NCBI GenBank assembly: GCA_039000515.1
Contig: JBCFYV010003508.1
Location: 47,267,265 to 47,331,264, forward strand
DNA from: Timema cristinae
Lineage: Eukaryota > Arthropoda > Insecta > Phasmatodea > Timematidae
Reading direction: 5' to 3'
Length of the DNA: 64,000 nt
Shown here: in pieces, positions 24,301 through 34,300 of the stretch
Position numbering within the stretch: position 1 is the first letter of the stretch
Layout: every line of letters starts with the position of its first letter
Position numbers and translations under genes: made by a program
Notes under the pieces: model-generated
Database searches by the model: none
What the model was told of the DNA's origin: nothing
The model's input: the letters and a program-made list of their open reading frames with translations, nothing else

Positions 24301-25597
24301 ATATGACATAATTCTCAAAGCTATTAATATTGATGGGTCGTGTTTCAAGTGTGTACAATTCAATGTTTCTTGTAGATAAACATAATTCAACCCCCTTTTT
24401 TAAGATACGTGATGTAAAAGTGTACGTTTATTCCAGAGCTCCGAAGTGGGAATGGCAGCATATAAATGTCCATGGTACGATGCCTCTCCGAAGTTCAAGT
24501 TCCGCATTCAAAATATCATGAGAAGGTCTCAGAAACCGGCCGCCATCACCGCCGGAATGTTTGGAGCCCTTTCCATGTGGGCCTTCACTGGGGTAAGTTG
24601 GCAAGTTAAACATATTCAGGCAGTTGGACATACGACTCACGTAGTCCTGGTCTGGATACTTTGTTCGTCTCGAGAGATAGATAATACGTCACTTCCTGTT
24701 CGGTCTTCTACATGGCGTCATTTCGATAACAACACACTTTATTCTGTACCTTTTAGTATATTACTCTGTTTAGTTAAATGTTAATAATATACTACTACAA
24801 AGCCACACGGCTGACTCACTCACTGACATTAATGTTCACTCACTTCCAGATGAGCTAAAAACTTGAAATTTGGCAAACTTATAGCTTATAGCCTGTAACC
24901 GACGGGACAATTTAATCCTTAACCCCCGAAAAAAAATATTCAAAATGGCGGAGCAACTTTAAAGTCTTTGTGGTATATACAATACAATACCAGTAACTTT
25001 AAGTTACGTTCAATCAACGCTGGAATTACATTGGTTTAGATCCACTTGCAAAGAAAACTCACAGGGGGTCTGGGGGCGGAGCCCCCGACGAACAGAGCTG
25101 GTATTACTCTAAGCGATAACAGAACCCAAGGGAGGGTTTGGGTTTGTCAAACGCGAATGTGAATAATTTTCATAAAAATCTCAAATAATTCAAAGCACAG
25201 ATCTAACATAAAACACTAAAAATGTGTTGAGTGCATAAACTAAATTTTAAGACCAGTTTTATTTACCCACAACAGTGGTCGCATGGCTTAAGGTGTCATT
25301 TTGTCAAGAGAAAGACTCCCGGTATTGGAGAGATGGGTGTTTGAATCCTGGTTATGTGTACTCAGGGTGGTTTTTTTTTTCTAAATGTTTTCCCACGATG
25401 CTTCCACGCCAATGGGGCAACATTCCTTCTCTCCCCCTGCCCCTATTATAGTACATACACGATCCATACACATGATGGAAGGCCTTACAAAACACAATTG
25501 TAACTTATAATTACATACATTATTGTGTTTGTGTCCACAGGTCCTCCAGACCTCGTACTCCTACTTCGCTGTCCTGAGGCAAAGAAACACACGCTGA
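17452..25597 (+). CDS. Insect odorant receptor (7tm_6), five exons
   Basis: Exons 17452-18380, 22315-22414, 23455-23493, 24437-24592 and 25541-25597 join in frame (introns in phase 2, 0, 0, 0) to about 426 residues, normal for the family. The protein is expected to be an inverted seven-helix subunit in the dendrite membrane of olfactory neurons that forms an odor-gated cation channel with the Orco co-receptor. Seen in the sequence: a hydrophobic segment at residues 41-60, others near 75-90, 140-157 and 200-230, the motif CIEYHQTLLR at the end of exon 1, the C-terminal family block CWYANEI in exon 3, KPAAITAGMFGALSMWAFTG in exon 4 and the closing VLQTSYSYFAVLRQ in exon 5. The start is the first ATG of the open frame. 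The exon 1 donor is embedded in an 80-bp minisatellite that makes intron 1 almost 4 kb. Confidence 0.95.
18325..21147 (+). repeat. 80-bp minisatellite spanning the exon 1 splice donor
   Basis: About 35 tandem units each contain the last 54 exon bases (ending 'caccagacgttgctcag') plus the first 26 intron bases ('gtaggtgactaaccttgtta'...). Every unit therefore carries a complete donor site. Units differ at a few sites: cctg/ccag, tgtatt/tgcatt, acatt/acgtt and gagtacc/gagcacc. Confidence 0.98.
21148..21639. other. Intronic, no clear feature
   Basis: Within odorant receptor intron 1. A weak tRNA-like head (tcggtaatcgaacccgggac) at 21580-21610 may be SINE debris. Confidence 0.4.
21640..21960 (+). 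mobile_element. Two SINE family A fragments in tandem
   Basis: Heads at 21690-21790 ('ggggttcaaatctcggcccg') and 21840-21880, followed by the body 'gcaaatgcaggtgcacttcc'. They lie in odorant receptor intron 1. Confidence 0.6.
22028..22262 (+). mobile_element. tRNA-derived SINE (family A), fairly complete
   Basis: Head 'aggtggccgcatggtctaag' (A box), 'gggattcgcatctcatttgg' (B box), then 'tgcggttacacttcccctaa' and the tail ending 'gtgtgtagcgtgaacaggtg'. It ends 53 bp before exon 2. Confidence 0.8.
22315..22414 (+). CDS. Odorant receptor exon 2
   Basis: Acceptor 'ctgtttcag', donor AGT|GTGAGG. It encodes YAERLRRLFSPSLFFQYVII then SINLCFTLYQLSS, a helix of the C-terminal half. Confidence 0.93.
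22441..23090. mobile_element. MITE-like element with CACGTGTCAT ends
   Basis: Left end 'ctcacgtgtcatttttaatg' and inverted right end 'gatgacacgtgtcaa' with further matching sub-terminal 'aatgaatcatt' bound about 650 bp of AT-rich non-coding sequence in odorant receptor intron 2. Confidence 0.55.
23455..23493 (+). CDS. Odorant receptor exon 3 (13 codons)
   Basis: GLMCWYANEISVE between acceptor 'ttccaacag' and donor GAG|GTAAGT. The C-W-Y/F-x-N-E block is diagnostic of insect odorant receptors. Confidence 0.95.
24437..24592 (+). CDS. Odorant receptor exon 4
   Basis: 52 codons, phase 0 on both sides. CPWYDASPKFKFRIQNIMRR and the final helix start. Acceptor 'tttattccag', donor GGG|GTAAGT. Confidence 0.95.
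24593..25274. other. Intron 4, old interspersed repeat
   Basis: 24830-25140 carries phrases such as 'aaacttgaaatttggcaaac' and 'gggggtctgggggcggagcc' typical of dispersed insect repeats, but no second copy lies in the window. Confidence 0.35.
25275..25480 (+). mobile_element. tRNA-derived SINE (family A)
   Basis: 'gtggtcgcatggcttaaggt' A-box region, 'tgtttgaatcctggttatgt' B-box region, then a T-run and the body. It sits 60 bp before exon 5. Confidence 0.7.
25541..25597 (+). CDS. Odorant receptor exon 5 (terminal)
   Basis: VLQTSYSYFAVLRQRNTR then TGA; acceptor 'tgtgtccacag'. The S-Y-S-Y-F-x-x-L-R ending is the usual C-terminus of the family. Confidence 0.95.
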   Translation, partial: VLQTSYSYFAVLRQRNTR

Positions 25598-26204
25598 CCA
25601 CCCGTTTGTCCGAGCTAGTCGCGGAGTAACTCTGTTAGTGGTATCGCGCACTATTACCTGCACTTCAGTTGAAAATATGAGCATAACACAATAGCTTCAC
25701 AAGGGTTATCACCTTCAGACCCATCATCAGCTTGTTTTTCAACAATAATTTTACCTCCAGTCTTTATTTAATCGTATTGCTGTGTCTACGTAGAAAATTA
25801 ATTCCCTTTCAAATCACATTTAGATTATGATCATATTGATTAATTTTTTTTTTCAATTTTTAATTATTTTTCCTAGATGAAGCATTTTAATCGAAACATT
25901 TGGAAAAATGTGCACATTAAATAGATAAAAAATAATTGTAATTGGATTTAGTCAAAATAATTCATAAGCTATAATTATACACATATGTTGTTACAAATTT
26001 TAAAAAAGAATAAAAAAATATATGTAAGCAAACGAATGAGTAGTTGTAATTTTTTTTTGTGAATTTAAAGTGTACTTTCATAACTCACAAACTAAATCAG
26101 TTAGCCAGCGTATGAGTTATATACTAACTTAACCTAGAACATTACACCTATACACCCATTCCTAAAACCAATATATTTGTGTATTCGGTCCTCCCCCCCC
26201 CCTC
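25598..26204. other. Odorant receptor 3' flank
   Basis: AT-rich sequence; the 3' end of the transcript cannot be fixed. Confidence 0.4.
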
Positions 26205-26400
26205 ATTATTTCATTTTTTTGAGGTATTTAACGTGGACTTTCTGAACCAACTGATAATATCAGAAGAAGACTTGTACACCAACTTAAATCTCGAACAGAC
26301 ACAGCATCCAGCCCCCGATAATTATTTTATCACTGTGAAAATAGAAACCCACATTTCACCAATGATTAATAAAAAATCAAATCCAAACATTAAAATTCTG
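26205..26400 (-). mobile_element. SINE (family C) fragment
   Basis: The block starting 'gaggtatttaacgtggactt' recurs near 30956 and, more degraded, near 58980. Those copies continue into a tRNA-like head read on the minus strand, which is lost here. Confidence 0.5.
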
Positions 26401-27375
26401 GCTTCAAGTTACATGTGTTCATGCACAGGGGCTATTACTTTTTAAATTTCAAACCTCTGCATGAAGTATGTCTATATGAAGATAGTCCTTTTGGTTTCTC
26501 AAGAAATATTTGCAACAGGAACTGGCCAAAGCTCACTATAATTACTAACCCGCTGTTTCACAAATGGAGAACATTTGATGGGGTCTTGTTAGAGTAAATG
26601 TGTGTTGTGGTTTTATTAGCTTCGTTTAAGGAGAGCATATATGTATATATATATGTGTGTACATAGAGATATATACATACACACCCTGGCGTTAGCTCGG
26701 GAGCATATAAAGGATTCATAACACAAAGTGATTTGGCCTTGTTCTTCCGATAGGCTGGACAGTGAGATAAAAACAACTTGCCAAATAATTTGAATACGTT
26801 GTGCGCTTTAAACTAACCGTGCGTCTATTTGGCCAGTGAGCACATAGCCTAAACTTCAAGCTCATTTAGTCTGGTTTTATGGTGACATAGAGGACTAGGT
26901 TCAGATCCCAACCCAGGCGTTCCCCCCCCCCCCCCCCCCTTAATGATTTTACATTTTCCTTCCACGCAGTGCATTGATACAAGTCCAAACAGTTGCACGA
27001 AACAGACAAAAACTCTTCAAGTAAACTTATTTCACTGGAAAGTAGATCTGTGTGTTTAATCTGATAAAGTGTGAAACCACTCAGTAAGGCGGATATCGAC
27101 AGTGGTAAACAATCCACGAAGGATCGAGAAGTACTCGAGTCTTGATTGAGCCGACCATCACGGCCACTCAACGAACGAAACATCGGGACCGAGTTGGCAA
27201 CAAGATAACAGGATGGACAGCGCTCAGCAAGCACTATATCTCTTCAAAACATCGCGTCAAATCTCCGGGCGAATCAGCGCTATGACGTGTCGTGAAAAAA
27301 CAACCAATATCTGCTTTGATTACATTCTTAGCTAGGAGCGGCTATTTTCTAACATTGCTTCATTGGCGAGTAGAA
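26401..27375. other. Intergenic between odorant and gustatory receptors
   Basis: It contains TA/TG-rich low complexity at 26635-26690 and a 17-base C run near 26923. No exon is recognised; this is the presumed promoter side of the gustatory locus. Confidence 0.4.
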
Positions 27376-28302
27376 ATGTATTCGTCAGATGAACAAGAGG
27401 CTCAGAAACCGAAAGCTACTGAGTTTTACCGTCATCTGCGACCGTTGGCAATTGTCTGCAAAGTTCTGGGCACCTTCCCTCTTACAGGCGTTCGAAGTTC
27501 TGACGGGAGGAAGTTGCGCCACCGCTGGCTAAGTCTCGGGGTGCTCTGGGATGTCACGTTGTTCACGCTCAGCGGTTTGGCGTTCAATAGATTGGCTTGC
27601 GTGAAGAGCGCCAACGAAACGCTCTCGACGGAACCAGAATTTTGGACGGAAATTGTCATCGATATGGCTCTGGCCCAGAATGGAACCCAGTTCCTACTTT
27701 GTCACCACACCGCTTGGTATTTACCAGATCTCCTCAACGAGTTTGAGTCGTACTATCAGAAGAGAAGTCTATCAAATAACGTAAAGGTTTTAAGACGATG
27801 TGGCATTATTGTGACCTTGGCTTCGGTCTTCTTCTTCGCGGTGACCTCTGTGGCGGCTTTCCTCAACTTCCACGCACTGGACGGTTACAGTCCCGAGAGA
27901 TACCTGATCGCTGTCGCATACCTGCTCATATCTATGTCCGTGACGCTGCCATTGGCCGTCTACACGTTCTTCTGTCTTTCTCTAAACGTCCTGTATCGTG
28001 AACTGAAGACGTCTCTCAAGGAACTCTTGAAGAAGAAATCCGCGATATCCGCCGATGGGACGCTCCTGTGCGAACTGCGACTGCGCCACGGGGAGTTGTC
28101 CCAGATAACGGGCGACCTGGGGAGGTATTACGGATGGCATTTGTTGACCAACATGAGTTTCTTGGTCCTGGAGACAGTGCTCTACATGTATATATTCTTG
28201 ATCCTGACTGAGTCACGTGACCTCCTGATCCTGGTGTTGGTGTCGCATCACTTGACTGTCAACTTGACTGTCTTCGTCTGCACTCACGTCATGACAGACA
28301 CG
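27376..28302 (+). CDS. Gustatory receptor alternative first exon A
   Basis: Intact 309-codon exon. Hydrophobic stretches occur near residues 50-70, 85-100, 140-165, 175-205 and 255-300. Continuing past the donor adds 34 unrelated residues and a stop, which I treat as intron read-through. Confidence 0.93.
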
Positions 28303-31300
28303 GTGAGGACACGACTGACAGATGTCATGGCAGTTATTACTTTAGTTTTATGTCTAACCAGAAGGGGTATTAATCCCTGCTGTGTGAATAAAAAGGGAGT
28401 TTGAGTAAAGGTGTCCTGACACCGCGACAGTTTCGCCCAAAGGGTCGAGCAGGTGGGCGACCCAGGTGTGATCCATATTCTTTAATTTATTAAAATACGA
28501 AAGGTTAGGTTAAGTTAGGTTGGGTACGAACCATAATTATATAGGGCCTAAATGTATAAATTATGGAAGGTTTGAAAGTTAGGTTTGTATAATAATAATT
28601 GTTATTATTTTAAACAATAATTTGAGCATTTCTAGGCCCTATTTGTGACGTCATATAACTTTAACACTTGGGTGTGATAACGGTTAGAATTGGTTTGTTT
28701 GGGACCGGAAGTTGTGTTAGCTTACATCAACTCGGTTATAAAAATAAACAACTGTGAGCAATATTCGCTATTTGTTGGATGTACGCAATGATCATATATT
28801 CTGGGTAACTACCCGCACTGTCGCAGAGAGGAGAAGATAAAGAAAAAACACCCGTGGGGCATTCATCCAGGATTTGAACCTTAACACAACCCAACACCAT
28901 CCAACCGTTTGTGATATTGGCACCTTGGATCGATTGATGGAAACTAATGAGCCATTTAATAATAAATCTAGCTCATACGTTCCATTAACTTGGAGTAATG
29001 CAAGGCCGTAGCCAGATAATCATTATACATGATAAACAGTTCTAGAAGCTCTCTGAAGTTCTTTTTATGGTAACAAAGCCCCCTAATTTGTACTTGTATC
29101 TTAATTTTGATATTGTTTGAACCATAAATAAAGCTATATATATATTTTGTTCATAAGATTTCTCGGGGGGTTTGAACCCCCAACCCCCGGCTACGGTCTT
29201 GGAGTAAAACGAGCACATTTATGTGTGTTTCCAGGCTCAAGTGGTATAATTAACTATTCAATTTTATTCTAAACATATTCAGAAATCTACAATTATAGTT
29301 AATAGTTAATAAAATGCTTAAGTACCATAGGCTCACTCTATTAACTAACCAACTAGCGAATGTTTTCAATAGAAAAAGTTGAGTTTTATATTTTAATCTA
29401 AAGAGTTCAGACGGTCAGCACTAGCGTCTATACTGCTCCCAGAGGAGTGCTCCAGTCTATACTGCTCCCAGAGGAGCGTTCGCGTCTATACTGCTTCCAG
29501 AGGAGTGCTCCAGTCTATACTGCTTCCAGAGGAGTGCTCCAGTCTATACTGCTCCCAGAGGAGTGTTCGCGTCTATACTGCTTCCAGAGGAGTGCTCCAG
29601 TCTATACTGCTTCCAGAGGAGTGCTCCAGTCTATACTGCTTCCAGAGGAGTGCTCGCGTCTATACTGCTTCCAGAGGAGTGCTCGCGTCTATACTGCTTC
29701 CAGAGGAGTGCTCCAGTCTATACTGCTCCCAGAGGTGTGCTCCAGTCTATACTGCTTCCAGAGGAGCGCTCGCGTCTATACTGCTCCCAGAGGAGTGCTC
29801 CAGTCTATACTGCTCCCAGAGGAGTGCTCCAGTCTATACTGCTTCCAGAGGAGCGCTCGCGTCTATACTGCTTCCAGAGGAGTGCTCCAGTCTATACTGC
29901 TTCCGGAGGAGTGCTCGCGTCTGACGTGTGCGGCTCTAATTAGCGTCTGACGCGTTGTAGCAAATCGCACCTTAAGGTGAATTCCACTATCCCCGGATGA
30001 TACTTGAGAATGATGAGGATGATGATGATGGAAAGCAGAGAGGACCTACAGCTTAACGTGGGCTCCGAACCACGGTGTGGGATCTGGCATTCCACACACT
30101 CACAAAGTGGGAAAGCACACACTTTGCCAGAGGGGAAGGAAGGGTTTGGTAATCAGATAAATCTGTGCCGGGACCGGGATTTGAACCTAACACAGAAGTC
30201 TTACACCTTACCCCTAGACCACCAGTTCCCCATTTATGTCTGATACTTTATAAACAAAAACTTTATCCCAATGGCAGTCCGATTATTATAACAAAGTTTC
30301 ACGTGTTTAGTTTTATATTACAAATTGTTGGGAGTATATCCTATCTTATGTTATCTTATTTGTTACAATCCATACAAGTTTACGATAGAATTGTCATAAT
30401 ATCAATTCCAGAACAAACAAAGTTAATAAATATGAAATGTTAAAAAGCTACTTCTGGCAAACCAGAATCGTATTAGTTAAAAAAAAAAGTAACTCTGTTA
30501 ACTAAACTAACGGGTGACCTGTCAGTCTAATGGTAAGATGTCGGACTTCTGTGCTGGGGGGTCTGGTGTTCAATCCTCGGTCCCGGCACAGATTTATCTG
30601 ATTGCCAAACCCTTCCTTCACCTCTGACAAGACGTGTATTAATCACAACTTGTGAATGTGTGGAATGCCAGTCCTCCACCGTGGTTCGGATCCCACGTTA
30701 AACTGTAGGTCCTCCATTTCATATCTCAATCACCCTACCATTACACATTAGTGTAAGTGTGTATAACCCGAACGGGTAGTAAGACGCGGTAATAATAATA
30801 TTAATTGGAATAAATGGACTAAATATAAAATATCTTCTAAAATGTTATAAGTTCCTTTGATTGGTATACATCGTGATCTATCAACAGAAAAATATCAGAA
30901 TCTTTATATGATATACATTTCTTTTGATATATATTTTTAGATCCTTTTATTTATCCGAGGTATTTAACGTGCTCTTTCTGAGCCGACTGATTATATCAGA
31001 ACACGATAATTTCTCTGAGCGAGAGTGAAAGTACCTACCAATTTTGCCGGTATTTCAACATGCCTCCCAGGGTTCTTTTACACACCACAATCGACATGAG
31101 ACCTGGTGGCTTTACTCTCCCATCCGAAGGAAGTTGTGCTACGTATTTTTATCACTCAAGAATAATCCGTTGACCTTGGCTGGGTTTGAACCCACGAGCA
31201 TCGTCTATACTTGATTTAAAAACTGAGATACTATTTCCTGTTCAAAGTGCACTCCTCGGCACGCGATGAAATGTAATGGATTTTATATCAGTTATATATT

Positions 31301-34300
31301 AGATTATAAAGTTAATTCTCTATAAGATATATAGAGAGTTAACTTTATAATGTATTCTAGTCAAACTACTTGGTTGTTGTTTTATTGGGGGGGGGGGGGG
31401 TTCAATAAAGCTTTAGGAAGTAGTACTTAGTCTCTTCCTACTCTTACTACGCCTCTAAAATAATTATTAAAAAAATAACGTTTTTTATGAAAATCTGCTG
31501 ATTGCATCAAAGTTTATTACTTTGTCAGTAAAGATATGCTTTGTTTTATAGCGTAATAAAGGTATTCGACCTTATGAAATGCACTTAAGTGCGTGATACA
31601 CGGTCAACAAGTTGAAAAGTGTCGAAGAGATAAAACCGCCTAATGAGCGTTCCATGTCGCCAGATGGCAACTGTCTTGTCCGGCCGTGATTTCAACTCTG
31701 AGCGCTGGTCCCGTGGAGTGTCGAGATGTTTCTAACGCAACAATCCTCCTGACAACCAATCAGATAGCTGGATTTAGCACCATCACACCTCGCGAGGGAC
31801 GCGGATCAATCACTACCACAAAGAGAATGGCGGCCAAGAAAGAGGAATCTTTCTACTCCTTTCTGCGACCTCTCGCGTTGATAATTAGAGTTTCCGGGAT
31901 GTTCCCCCTTTCTGGGTCCCACAATCGAAACGGGGATCGAACCAGCTACCGTTTCCTCAGCTTGGACACGGCGTGGTGTTTCATCCTACTGGTGTTGATG
32001 ATGGTCCTGTTGAAACTAGCCGCCAGTTTCAAGGTCCTGTTCTTCATACAGCAGAAGGAAAATTTCTGGGAGGCGGTCATGGCCCATTTCGTCACAATAC
32101 AGAGCCTTCTCAACTTCTTCTTCATCCAGCTCGGAGCGAGGCACGTACCTAAACTGATCTGGAACCTCGAGGAGTTCTACAGTAAGAAACGACAGGCGTT
32201 CCCAGACTCGCCGGAGATGAGACAGTTCACTTGTAAATACCTTCCTCTTCTCTTTGTTTTATTGACAGTCCTCGTGATAGAGATCGAGCAGTACTATTTC
32301 TGCGAGTACCTGACACCCGGGACATTTCACGCCCAACTTGTCACCTACATCCTGTTCGCTCTCCTCGGGCGTGGCAGTATTTCCCTCTCATCGTGTTCAT
32401 CTACCTGTGCTTCGTCATACAGAAACAGTTCTACGAGGTGAAGGCCATCACGAGACGCGTGCTGGCGCCGCTGAGGAGGGACGACGCCGAAGCGACGGTG
32501 GACGTGACGGAGGAGCTGGACCGCGCGAGATTGCTGCACAGCCTCCTGTCGTCCGCCGTCCGCCGTCTCACGCTTGCGTACGGGGAACTTGTGGCGGTAG
32601 ATTTCGTGGCGGTGATGGTCGTCTTCGTCCTTGACTTGTACATGTACATCAGTTTCGCTGAACAGAAGCGAATGGCGCCTTTAATGTTCATGTTCATCAA
32701 CGGCTTTTTCGCCTTTTTTGGGTCGCCACCACGCGCAAGGAATCACGGACTCGGTAATGTCTATTTTATTACACAATAATCAGTAACATTTGTGATCCGC
32801 TTCTGTGGTTGACTTGTCTAAGGCGTAACGCTTGCCATGACGGGGAGATCGGGGTTTGAATCCCGGCCAGGTGTACTAAGGCTGTTTAAAATAAATCCAC
32901 ACTCTCTCTCTATACACATGTGGGCACACTTCCTCTAAATTCAACCTTCCTCGTCCTTAGTATATTACATATTGATATGTATGCCTCAGTGAACAAGTTC
33001 GTCTGGTCTGGTTTTACAGTTACGAGGAGGTCGGGGATCGAGTCTGGGACAGTTGTACTGAACGTGATTACTCCTCAATATATTTCTCTTGTACTCCACG
33101 CAAATAGAGGTACTAATGGATAATGGTTAATAAAATAATCATCAATACTAAAAACACTTCTAAAATATATTTTGATTATCTTGTTATTTTTACAAATATT
33201 AAAACTCTATTATGATCAAACCTTTCGTTAATAAAATATCGTATTTGACGGGTTTTCATAGCACCGTGTCAAGTTTTACGATTATGTACTAGGTAAGGAA
33301 GGTTGAATTTGAAGGAAGTGTACCCTCATTTGCGTGGAGAGAGAGAGAGAGAGAGAGAAGACTATGGGAAAACCACTCTCAGTACGTCCGAAAAGGATCG
33401 GACCACAATCTCCCGTCATCGGCAGTTTAGTATACCGCGAGAGTAGCGCCTTAGACCACGCGGCCACCGGACCGGATAATATTTAATTAACTTGTCGTAA
33501 TTAAATAGCTTGTTCAATACTGTGAATGCTGGGAAAGAAGCGAATAAATTGTGATGTTTAGTTAAATAGTTAAATAAGACGTAGTATGCAGCCTATACAA
33601 GTTGTTGACCCGCCTCGGTGCCGTAATTAGCTAACACGCTAGTTTCGTGTTGAGCTAGACTGCCGAGGACGAGGACATAGAGGTTATAATCTCTTTCGGG
33701 GGAACTTGGGGTGGTTTTTCCTAAATGGCTTTTCACCCTCCCTTCACACAAATGTGGGTTCACTTCCTCTAAAATCAACCTTCCATTCCTAACTTTAGCA
33801 TAGTTAGTACTATAGCGTATAGCCCGAACGCAAGACGTGGTGCTATAATATTTGTTTTCACAATAGTTTTGGTCGGATTTATTTGTTATGAATTCATTCA
33901 TACCTTGACCGGTCGTCATGCGGACAAAAGGCGCTAGTCTAGTCTTGTTGGTGACAGTGAAGTTTGTACTGAGGATAGGATTCTGATAGTTCTCCACTTT
34001 CATTCCACACAAATAAAATAAAGTACCCGGCCAATACGTTTTTTTAAAATTAATCTAATTACGACAGAGACCTCTCTTAGCAAATCTAAAGCAGTAGTTC
34101 TCAAACTGGAGTACGCGTACCCCAGGGGTATATGGGCAGCTCTCAAGGGAGAATTGGCTAAATGACAACAAAACAAACGTGGCGGGGAATTTTCGAGGCG
34201 ACTGAGGAAAATGTTCTCCTTTGATTGATTATCTGATATTTGTAATTTGGGGAAAATTTATCGACATTTTGTCACGACCAACGGTGTACAATCTAAAAAA

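Noticed and set aside
28303..28404. Coding extension of gustatory exon A to its stop
   Set aside because: It begins with a strong GTGAGG donor at the same position as in exon B, and the extra residues do not resemble the receptor C-terminus.
28500..28530. Interstitial TTAGG telomere repeat
   Set aside because: Only a few imperfect words (ggttaggttaagttagg); too short to claim.
29447..29950. Three overlapping open frames of 126-167 codons
   Set aside because: They are the three frames of a stop-free 29-bp repeat; the proteins are simple period repeats.
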